A stretch of 64,000 nucleotides of DNA, taken from NCBI RefSeq assembly GCF_001424665.1, contig NZ_LMQS01000001.1, positions 311,225-375,224 of the forward strand. The letters run 5' to 3'. This stretch comes from Methylophilus sp. Leaf416. Lineage in GTDB: Bacteria; Pseudomonadota; Gammaproteobacteria; Burkholderiales; Methylophilaceae. The notes below the pieces were generated by a model. The model was not told the origin of the DNA and did not search any database. It saw only the letters and a program-made list of their open reading frames with translations. Of this stretch, positions 18,153 to 25,620 are shown piece after piece; the first letter of the stretch is position 1, and the number at the start of each line of letters is the position of its first letter. The translations under genes and the position numbers were made by a program.

Positions 18153-18163
18153 AAAGGTAGACT

Positions 18164-20410
18164 ATGAAATTCCGTTTCCCCGTCGTCATTATTGATGAAG
18201 ACTTCCGCTCCGAGAACTCTTCCGGTCTCGGCATCCGCGTATTGGCTAAAGCGATTGAAGAGGAAGGGACTGAAGTACTGGGCGTCACCAGTTACGGCGA
18301 CCTAACCTCATTCGCACAACAGCAAAGCCGTGCCTCTGCGTTTATCCTGTCAATTGATGATGAAGAAATCGTCGAAGAAAAACCGGAAGCGATCGAACAA
18401 CTGCGTAATTTTGTGCAGGAAATACGTTACCGCAATGAGGAAATCCCGATTTTCCTGCACGGCGAAACGCGTACCAGCCGCCATATCCCGAACGATGTGT
18501 TGCGTGAACTGCATGGCTTTATTCACATGAATGAAGACACGCCCGAGTTCGTGGCGCGTCTGATTATCCGTGAAGCTAAAGCTTACCTTGATAGCCTGCC
18601 GCCGCCTTTCTTCAAGGCTTTGACACATTACGCTGCCGATGGCTCTTATTCCTGGCACTGCCCTGGTCACTCTGGTGGCGTGGCTTTCCTGAAATCGCCA
18701 GTAGGCCAGATGTTCCACCAGTTTTTTGGTGAAAACATGCTACGTGCCGACGTCTGTAACGCGGTTGATGAATTGGGCCAGTTACTGGACCATACCGGCC
18801 CGGTGGCAGCTTCAGAGCGCAATGCAGCACGCATCTATAACTGCGACCATTTGTACTTTGTAACCAACGGCACATCGACTTCCAACAAAATCGTCTGGAA
18901 CTCGACTGTTGCCCCGGGTGACATTGTGGTGGTTGACCGTAACTGCCATAAATCCGTGTTGCACTCGATCATTATGACCGGCGCGATTCCGGTGTTCCTG
19001 ATGCCGACCCGTAACCATTTCGGTATTATCGGCCCCATCCCGAAAAGTGAATTTGCCTGGGAAAATATCCAGAAGAAAATCGCGCGCAATCCATTTGCCA
19101 GTGACAAAAATGCCAAACCACGTGTATTGACCATTACACAATCTACTTACGATGGCGTGTTATACAACGTGGAAGAAATCAAGGAAATGCTGGATGGCAA
19201 GATCGACACCCTGCACTTTGATGAAGCCTGGTTGCCACATGCGACTTTCCATGATTTCTATGGTGATTACCATGCCATTGGCGCTGACCGCCCGCGTTGT
19301 AAAGAGTCTATGGTGTTCTCTACCCAATCCACCCACAAACTGCTGGCCGGCTTAAGCCAGGCTTCGCAGATTCTGGTGCAAGATGCACAGGACAATCATC
19401 TGGACAGGGACTTATTCAACGAAGCCTACCTGATGCACACCTCGACCAGTCCGCAATATTCGATTATTGCCAGCTGTGACGTCGCTGCTGCCATGATGGA
19501 AGCGCCTGGCGGTACTGCTTTAGTGGAAGAGTCGCTGAAAGAAGCGCTGGACTTCCGTCGCGCCATGCGCAAGGTGGACGAAGAATGGGGCACCGACTGG
19601 TGGTTTAAAGTCTGGGGACCAACAGATTTGTCTGAAGATGGCCTGGAAGAGCGCGACGCCTGGATGCTGAAAGCCAACGAGCGCTGGCATGGTTTCGGCA
19701 ACCTGGCCGAAGGCTTTAACATGCTGGATCCGATTAAAGCGACTATCATTACTCCCGGCTTGGACGTGGACGGTGATTTCTCTGAAGAATTTGGTATCCC
19801 TGCAGCCATTGTGACCAAATATCTTGCTGAACACGGTGTGATTGTAGAAAAAACCGGCCTCTATTCTTTCTTTATCATGTTCACCATCGGCATTACCAAA
19901 GGCCGCTGGAACACCATGGTGGCTGCGTTGCAGCAGTTTAAAGACGACTACGACAAGAACCAGCCATTATGGAAGGTATTGCCGGAATTCGTACAGAAAC
20001 ATCCGCGTTATGAGCGCATAGGCCTGAAAGATTTGTCTACACAAATCCATGAGGTCTATAAAGCCAATGACGTCGCACGCCTGACCACGGAAATGTATCT
20101 GTCGGATATGGTGCCTGCCATGAAACCTACTGATGCCTTCTCAAAAATGGCACACCGCAAGATTGAGCGTGTGGCGATTGATGATTTGGAAGAGCGTGTC
20201 ACGGCAGTATTGCTGACGCCCTACCCGCCTGGCATTCCATTGCTGATTCCTGGCGAGCGTTTCAATAAGGTAATTGTGAATTACCTGAAATTTGCACGCG
20301 AGTTTAACGAGAAGTTCCCTGGTTTTGAGACGGATAACCATGGATTGGTTAAGCAGTTGGTGAATGGTAAAGCAGAGTATTTTGTTGATTGTGTTAAGCA
20401 GGAAGATTAG
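18164..20410 (+). CDS. Orn/Lys/Arg decarboxylase, PLP fold type I, probably arginine or lysine type
   Basis: 748-residue PLP-dependent amino acid decarboxylase of the AdiA/LdcC family. An N-terminal response-regulator-like wing domain (about 1-130) precedes the catalytic core with YSWHCPGHSGGVAF, VVVDRNCHKSV, LHFDEAWLPHA and the PLP-lysine motif STQSTHKLLAGLSQ. The C-terminal domain has TPYPPGIPLLIPGE. Core motifs such as RNxxGIIGPI resemble AdiA, but substrate specificity cannot be fixed by eye. The product would be agmatine, cadaverine or putrescine, serving polyamine synthesis or acid resistance. The ATG follows AAAAAGGTAGACT and sits 21 bp after the right REP-like repeat. Confidence 0.9.
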   Translation: MKFRFPVVIIDEDFRSENSSGLGIRVLAKAIEEEGTEVLGVTSYGDLTSFAQQQSRASAFILSIDDEEIVEEKPEAIEQLRNFVQEIRYRNEEIPIFLHGETRTSRHIPNDVLRELHGFIHMNEDTPEFVARLIIREAKAYLDSLPPPFFKALTHYAADGSYSWHCPGHSGGVAFLKSPVGQMFHQFFGENMLRADVCNAVDELGQLLDHTGPVAASERNAARIYNCDHLYFVTNGTSTSNKIVWNSTVAPGDIVVVDRNCHKSVLHSIIMTGAIPVFLMPTRNHFGIIGPIPKSEFAWENIQKKIARNPFASDKNAKPRVLTITQSTYDGVLYNVEEIKEMLDGKIDTLHFDEAWLPHATFHDFYGDYHAIGADRPRCKESMVFSTQSTHKLLAGLSQASQILVQDAQDNHLDRDLFNEAYLMHTSTSPQYSIIASCDVAAAMMEAPGGTALVEESLKEALDFRRAMRKVDEEWGTDWWFKVWGPTDLSEDGLEERDAWMLKANERWHGFGNLAEGFNMLDPIKATIITPGLDVDGDFSEEFGIPAAIVTKYLAEHGVIVEKTGLYSFFIMFTIGITKGRWNTMVAALQQFKDDYDKNQPLWKVLPEFVQKHPRYERIGLKDLSTQIHEVYKANDVARLTTEMYLSDMVPAMKPTDAFSKMAHRKIERVAIDDLEERVTAVLLTPYPPGIPLLIPGERFNKVIVNYLKFAREFNEKFPGFETDNHGLVKQLVNGKAEYFVDCVKQED

Positions 20411-20468
20411 GAATTAGCTAAATTGTCGTAGAGTTTATATGCTTTATGCTCCGCTGCATTTCACCACC

Positions 20469-20524
20469 CGGCGAGTTACGTTTCTTTGCTACCCGAAGCA
20501 TCAGTAACTCGCCGCGCCGTATGG
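20469..20524. repeat. Inverted repeat after the decarboxylase gene
   Basis: CGGCGAGTTAC and GTAACTCGCCG are exact 11-bp inverted copies separated by 34 bp containing GTTTCTTTGCTACC. It resembles degenerate copies of a dispersed GAGTTACTTTCTTTTGC-type repeat known from proteobacterial genomes, though that link is from memory. It could act as a transcription-end structure between the convergent decarboxylase and folA. Confidence 0.55.
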
Positions 20525-20597
20525 CGAAAAACATTGGTTAGCGCTAAAACTAGATATCTATGTGAACAAGGTAGCTCAAACCAACAGTTAATGTGAG

Positions 20598-21083
20598 CTA
20601 AACACGCTTTTGATACACTAAATCACTATAGTGCAAGCCATTTTCCGAAATATTAGCCTCTTCAGAAACCAGCTCCCAATCAGCCATTTCAATGGCTGGA
20701 AAAAAAGCATCCCCTCGCACTTGTGCAAACACACGCGTGAGATACAAGCGTGTCACAACTGGCAAGCCCTGCAGATACAGCTCAGCCCCACCAATCAGAA
20801 ATGGCTCGCTATCTCCCGCACACGCCGCCAGCGCCTCGGGAATCGAATGCACCACCTTCGCCCCTTCAACCTTGTAATCCGGATCGCGGGTAACAATGAC
20901 AGTCGTCCGTCCCGGCAACAACCGCCCCAGTGACTCATACGTTTTGCGGCCCATAATAATATGATGCCCCATAGTGAGTTTCTTGAAACGTTTCAAATCT
21001 TCCGGCAGGTGCCAGGGCAGCTGGTTATTGTGACCAATCACACGGTTATCCGCGTGCGCTACGATCAGGGATAGTGCTTGCAT
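20598..21083 (-). CDS. folA: Dihydrofolate reductase
   Basis: 161-residue enzyme reducing dihydrofolate to tetrahydrofolate with NADPH. Motifs: MQALSLIVAHADNRVIG, NQLPWHLPEDLKRFK with the active-site acidic residue, and HHIIMGRKTYESLGRLLPGR. Length matches E. coli FolA (159). It lies 10 bp after the peroxiredoxin gene and is probably cotranscribed. Tetrahydrofolate supply also feeds the fhs route later in the window. Confidence 0.96.
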   Translation of the reverse strand: MQALSLIVAHADNRVIGHNNQLPWHLPEDLKRFKKLTMGHHIIMGRKTYESLGRLLPGRTTVIVTRDPDYKVEGAKVVHSIPEALAACAGDSEPFLIGGAELYLQGLPVVTRLYLTRVFAQVRGDAFFPAIEMADWELVSEEANISENGLHYSDLVYQKRV

Positions 21084-21093
21084 CGTATTCTTC

Positions 21094-21639
21094 TTAAAAA
21101 GCTGAAAGGCGTTTCAGGTCATTGATAATCACTTGGCTATGCCCGTCAGGATTCACGTTACTGTAAATCTCCGCAATGGTGCCTTGCGGATCAATCACAA
21201 AGGTTGTGCGTTTGGCTATCTGGATCACCATCAGGTTAAATAATGCACCATAGGCATCTGCAACCTGGCCATTGGTGTCGGCAAGCAAGGGGAACGGTAA
21301 ACGATGTTTGTGCGCAAACCCGGCATGGCTGGCAACGTTATCGACGCTGATGCCTACTACCTCGGCGCCCAAAGCATGAATTTGCTGGATATCGTCACGA
21401 AACTGACAGGCTTCTTTGGTGCAGCCGGGTGTATCGTCTTTAGGATAGAAATAAAGCACCACCCATTTGCCTTGCCAATCAGCCAGGCGACGCTTACCGC
21501 CCTGAGCATCCGATAGTTTAAAGTCTGGTGCTTTCATACCTACACTGAGTCTTGCTGAAGGCTGGCTATACTGACGATAGCCCCATACGGCCAACCACAA
21601 TATCAGCCCATACATAACCAGTTTGACAAGCATTCGCAT
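21094..21639 (-). CDS. Membrane-anchored peroxiredoxin of the Bcp/PrxQ type
   Basis: 181-residue thiol peroxidase. An N-terminal hydrophobic segment (VKLVMYGLILWLAVWGYRQY) is either a membrane anchor or an uncleaved signal, placing the domain at the periplasmic face. The AhpC/TSA domain then follows, with the PKDDTPGCTKEACQFRDD motif holding the peroxidatic Cys and the PrxQ-type resolving Cys five residues later. Most Bcp proteins are cytoplasmic and lack this anchor. It precedes folA by 10 bp. Confidence 0.92.
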   Translation of the reverse strand: MRMLVKLVMYGLILWLAVWGYRQYSQPSARLSVGMKAPDFKLSDAQGGKRRLADWQGKWVVLYFYPKDDTPGCTKEACQFRDDIQQIHALGAEVVGISVDNVASHAGFAHKHRLPFPLLADTNGQVADAYGALFNLMVIQIAKRTTFVIDPQGTIAEIYSNVNPDGHSQVIINDLKRLSAF

Positions 21640-21771
21640 TTTTCCTCTCTAAATCAGGCCCCAAGGCGGATGGGCCGTTGACGCAATAAGCTGCTTATTG
21701 TACCTTAAGGAAGCTATGGTTAAGAGCAGCTTCCAAGCCAAACTTGGTGCAAATATAAAATTTTTACACGG

Positions 21772-21788
21772 TATATATCTGATATATA
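21772..21788. promoter_or_regulatory. Palindrome upstream of the TPR-glycosyltransferase gene
   Basis: TATATATC-T-GATATATA is a 17-bp perfect dyad about 120 bp before the gene, in an A+T-rich tract. It could be an operator or overlap a -10 box. No regulator is suggested by the sequence. Confidence 0.35.
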
Positions 21789-21905
21789 AGGAGAAATTTT
21801 TTAGAGCACATGTTAGCTTTAAAGAGTGTTCAAGCTATGCATACTTAAATCCGCCATCTACTTTTAAGGCACACTACAAACGCGTGAAGTATCGCAGTCA
21901 TCCAC

Positions 21906-23741
21906 ATGAATAATGAAGCCATCGCAAAACTGCTGAAACTGATCGCCGCCGACCCGCAGAGGTGGGAGGCATATCAGAAACTGGCGGGGCTGATGCTGCA
22001 AAATGATGAGTTTCATGCTGCCGAGCAATATTTGCTGCAGGCAATCAACTTGCAGCCGAAGGCACTGCAATTGCGGCTGCAACTTGCCAACTTGCAGATG
22101 CGCACCCAGCAGTTTTCAGCGGCGCATGACTCTTACAAGGTGGCGATTAAACTGGATGCCAGGCAGACACAGAGCTATTACCTGGATGCTCGCGCACTGA
22201 AAAACCTTGGTCGCGCACAAGAGGCAATTTTGCGTTTGCGCACGGTGACCAAGCTGGATCCGCAACACATCCAGGCATTTACCGAATGCGTCGATTTGAT
22301 GCTACAAACTCAGCAGTTTGAACAGGCGGTGACTGTACTTAAACAGGCAGTCAGCGCACATCCTGAACACGTACATTTTCACTATCGGCTCGGCGTGTTA
22401 CACCAGCAATTACATGCGCCTGCTGAAGCGCTGGCCTGCATGGATACCGCCATCAAAATTCAGCCTGACTTTGCCGAAGCACACCATCAGCGTGCATTGA
22501 TTTTGCAAATGCAAGGGCAACATGCAGATGCATTGAAAGCGTTTCATCATGCTATCGCCTATCAACCCAATTTGCCGGTGCCCTACAATAATCGCGGTGT
22601 CGTGCTGTGCCAGCTTGGTAAATACCCGGAAGCCATTGCTGACTTCCGGCAGGCATTACAGCTGAATCCCGGTTATGCGTCTGCTTACTGCAATCTTGGC
22701 CTTGCACTTTACGAAAACGGCGATACCGATGAGGCTTATGAGTGCCTGGAAACGGCATTAAAGCACGCACCCGCGCATGCACAGGCACGCTACGTCCTCA
22801 GCATGTTAAAACTGGCACGTGGTGAATACGAAGATGGCTGGCCGATGTACGAATCGCGCTGGCAGGTTTTACCAGCTGGCGCATTGCCAAATCGACAATT
22901 GTTATGGACAGGTGACACGTCCCTGGTTGGCAAAACAATTCTAATTCTTGCCGAACAAACGCTGAGCGACACTCTGCAATTTTGCCGCTATATCCAGTTA
23001 GTGAAGGCTTTCAAGCCCAACCAGATAATAGTCGCCGTGCCAGATGCATTGTTCAACTTGTTCAATGAATTATGGGGTCATGCAGAGGTGATTCAGGTCA
23101 TCCGGCTGGATGGCCGTGCCCTGCCACATTTTGATTTGTATTGCCCCATGCTGAGTTTGCCGCTGGCGTTCAAGACTGTTACTGAGGCAATTCCGGCTGC
23201 GCTACCCTATCTGCAGATTGCAGAGCGGCATGCGCAGCCATGGCAAGATCTCCTGGGCCCGGCGAGACGATTGCGTATCGGTGTGAACTGGTGCGGTGAT
23301 GCGCATAACAAATATGACCGTCAGCGCAGTATTCCGCTACATTTGATGGCGCCATTATTGAAAATGGAAGTTGAATGGCACAGCTTGCAAAAAGAGTTCC
23401 GGCGTGAAGATCACATCATGCTCAAACGATTCCCCATGCTGGAATGCCATCATCCTTTACTGGCTGATTTTACCAATACTGCCGGCTTGATCATGCAAAT
23501 GGATTTTATTATTTCGGTAGATACGGCTGTCGCGCACCTGGCTGCGGCACTGGGCAAAAAAGTATGGCTACTACTGCCTGAACAAGCCCATTTCCGCTGG
23601 TTACAACAGCCGGAAACCTGCGCGTGGTACCCCGGCATGCGATTATTCAGGCAGGCGCCTGACACCTCATGGGAAGCTTTGATTGATACGGTGCATCAGG
23701 CGATTACCGATGTACTTAGCCAAAGTTACCGAGCGGAATAA
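21906..23741 (+). CDS. Tetratricopeptide repeat protein with C-terminal glycosyltransferase-like domain
   Basis: 611 residues. The first 330 contain about eight to nine TPR units (for example AEQYLLQAINLQPKALQLRL and YPEAIADFRQALQLNPGYAS). The C-terminal 250 residues carry LRIGVNWCGD, WHSLQKEF, HHPLLADFTNTAGLI and DFIISVDTAVAHLAAALGKKVWLLLP, the signature of TPR-linked GT9-like or SPINDLY-like glycosyltransferases. There is no signal peptide, so it is probably cytoplasmic. It may glycosylate a protein or surface polymer, but acceptor and donor are unknown. It stops right at the end of the convergent HDOD gene, with no spacer. Confidence 0.85.
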   Translation: MNNEAIAKLLKLIAADPQRWEAYQKLAGLMLQNDEFHAAEQYLLQAINLQPKALQLRLQLANLQMRTQQFSAAHDSYKVAIKLDARQTQSYYLDARALKNLGRAQEAILRLRTVTKLDPQHIQAFTECVDLMLQTQQFEQAVTVLKQAVSAHPEHVHFHYRLGVLHQQLHAPAEALACMDTAIKIQPDFAEAHHQRALILQMQGQHADALKAFHHAIAYQPNLPVPYNNRGVVLCQLGKYPEAIADFRQALQLNPGYASAYCNLGLALYENGDTDEAYECLETALKHAPAHAQARYVLSMLKLARGEYEDGWPMYESRWQVLPAGALPNRQLLWTGDTSLVGKTILILAEQTLSDTLQFCRYIQLVKAFKPNQIIVAVPDALFNLFNELWGHAEVIQVIRLDGRALPHFDLYCPMLSLPLAFKTVTEAIPAALPYLQIAERHAQPWQDLLGPARRLRIGVNWCGDAHNKYDRQRSIPLHLMAPLLKMEVEWHSLQKEFRREDHIMLKRFPMLECHHPLLADFTNTAGLIMQMDFIISVDTAVAHLAAALGKKVWLLLPEQAHFRWLQQPETCAWYPGMRLFRQAPDTSWEALIDTVHQAITDVLSQSYRAE

Positions 23742-24578
23742 CTATTGCGCGTTAGGCACGCCAACAATGTGCATGACACGTGGCACATCCACATGCAGCA
23801 ACTGCGCAATGTCTTTGTAATCGTCCGGCAACGCCGCGTTATCCCATCCATCAGCAGAATGCCTGGCCAGGTTGACGGCAAATTCCACATTCCGCACCCG
23901 CGGCAGGTGCGCACGTTGCTCATCCATCAGGTCATTCAGCAATAAAGGTAAATTAAAGGTGCGCACCAACTCAGCCTGCAAATCAATGACCTTGAATCCC
24001 AACACTTCTTGCTGGACAGCCCGGCTACGCAATGTTTTATCAGCTAACTGGCGCTTATGCACTTCACTCATGGCATCCGGGTTAAAACACCACATCAGCA
24101 TTTCGGCAAAGTCATGCAGTGAGGCTGCCACACGTAATTCTTCAGCATGCAAATCCATTAAATGGGATGCAAATTCCGCAGCAAAATAACCAGCGCGATG
24201 GGCACGCACAACGAGTTTGATTAAATCGACCAGCGCAGCCACATTTTTGCTTAGCATCTCTTCCACATGCGGCACGGTAGGAATCTGCTCAAAGAAAGTA
24301 CTGGTGCCCATCATGATAATTGCCTGCTCTACCTGCACCAGGTCTTGCAATTGGTGGCGGCTACGATGGTTATTGGCAAAGGTCAGCACCTTAAAAGTCA
24401 TCAGCGGGTCATTAATCACAACGCGTGTAATATCACGTGCGCCGGTTTCATCTTCGTGCTCATGCAGCTGTGCGAGCTCCCTGGCGGTTTGCCGCAATAC
24501 AGGAATATCAGCATTTTCAAAAAATGCCACCCAATCGGAAATGTTCCGGTTGGCTCTTGCCTCGGTAAGTGTCACCAT
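23742..24578 (-). CDS. HDOD domain signalling protein
   Basis: 278-residue single-domain HDOD protein. Recognisable segments are IPVLRQTARELAQL, ITRVVINDPLMTFKVLTFAN, VEQAIIMMGTSTF and RVAASLHDFAEMLMWCF. HDOD domains resemble HD phosphohydrolases but usually lack the metal-binding residues. They often act as scaffolds or regulators in c-di-GMP or two-component signalling. No partner domain is fused, and the neighbours do not suggest a target. It is convergent with and abuts the TPR gene. Confidence 0.85.
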   Translation of the reverse strand: MVTLTEARANRNISDWVAFFENADIPVLRQTARELAQLHEHEDETGARDITRVVINDPLMTFKVLTFANNHRSRHQLQDLVQVEQAIIMMGTSTFFEQIPTVPHVEEMLSKNVAALVDLIKLVVRAHRAGYFAAEFASHLMDLHAEELRVAASLHDFAEMLMWCFNPDAMSEVHKRQLADKTLRSRAVQQEVLGFKVIDLQAELVRTFNLPLLLNDLMDEQRAHLPRVRNVEFAVNLARHSADGWDNAALPDDYKDIAQLLHVDVPRVMHIVGVPNAQ

Positions 24579-24810
24579 CTAAACGCTCCTGCTTTAGTTT
24601 TGTCCGCCTGAGTATAAAACAATGCCAAGCTTCCGAATGTGTCGATGAGTCACTGAATTCACTGCCAGTTTTAATCATGAGCTGACTGTTTCAGGGCTAT
24701 AAAAGGCTTGTTTCTTTAGGCATGAGACCCAATCTGCTATGTTAGAATGCAGTCTTTGTGACTAGCTTCAGAGTCAGGTGATATGCCGCGACTCCCCTGT
24801 GACCAAATTT

Positions 24811-25605
24811 ATGGCAATTATTCTGCATACACCCGAAGATATTGAAAAAATGCGCGTGGCTGGCCGGCTGGCTTCAGAGGTGCTGGATTACATCACGCCT
24901 TTTGTCGTCGCGGGTGTCACCACCAATAAACTGGATCAGCTATGCCATGACTATATCGTCAATGTGCAACAGGCAATTCCTGCGCCTCTCAATTATGCAC
25001 CGGATGGTCATACACCTTACCCAAAATCAATATGCACTTCGATTAACCAGCAGATTTGTCACGGTGTGCCTAGTGAAAAAGAACTGAAAAATGGTGACAT
25101 CGTTAACCTCGATATTACAGTAATCAAAGATGGTTACCATGGCGATACATCGCGCATGTTCCTCATTGGCGCCGTCTCACCACAGGCCAAGCGTTTATGC
25201 GAAATCACCTATCAGGCGATGTGGCGTGGTATCGAGAAAGTAAAACCTGGCAATACCCTGGGCGATGTCGGCTATGCGATTCAATCTTTCGCAGAAAAAA
25301 ATGGCTACAGTGTGGTGCGTGAGTTTTGTGGCCACGGCATCGGCAAAAAATTTCATTGCGAACCACAGGTGCTGCATTACGGGAAACCTGGCAGCGGCGT
25401 CACCCTTAAACCTGGCATGATTTTCACCATTGAGCCTATGATTAATGCCGGGCGGCGCGAGATCAAATTCATGTCTGATGGCTGGACAGTAGTGACTAAA
25501 GACCGCAGCCTGTCTGCACAATGGGAGCACACTATCGTCGTCACCGATGATGGTTTTGAAATCATGACCGTTTCCGACGGGTCTCCCCCACGTCCAACCC
25601 TGTAA
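24811..25605 (+). CDS. map: Methionine aminopeptidase type I
   Basis: 264-residue dinuclear metal enzyme removing the initiator Met. Metal and substrate motifs: VPSEKELKNGDIVNLDITV, GYHGDTSRMFLIG, FCGHGIGKKFHCEPQVLHYG, and the late Glu residues in FTIEPMIN and QWEHTIVVTDDG. The ATG at 24811 gives the exact length of E. coli Map and was preferred to upstream in-frame starts; it lacks a strong ribosome binding site. It is 15 bp before glnD, a common betaproteobacterial pairing. It cooperates with the deformylase encoded at 34 kb. Confidence 0.95.
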   Translation: MAIILHTPEDIEKMRVAGRLASEVLDYITPFVVAGVTTNKLDQLCHDYIVNVQQAIPAPLNYAPDGHTPYPKSICTSINQQICHGVPSEKELKNGDIVNLDITVIKDGYHGDTSRMFLIGAVSPQAKRLCEITYQAMWRGIEKVKPGNTLGDVGYAIQSFAEKNGYSVVREFCGHGIGKKFHCEPQVLHYGKPGSGVTLKPGMIFTIEPMINAGRREIKFMSDGWTVVTKDRSLSAQWEHTIVVTDDGFEIMTVSDGSPPRPTL

Positions 25606-25620
25606 TATCCATTCCATACC

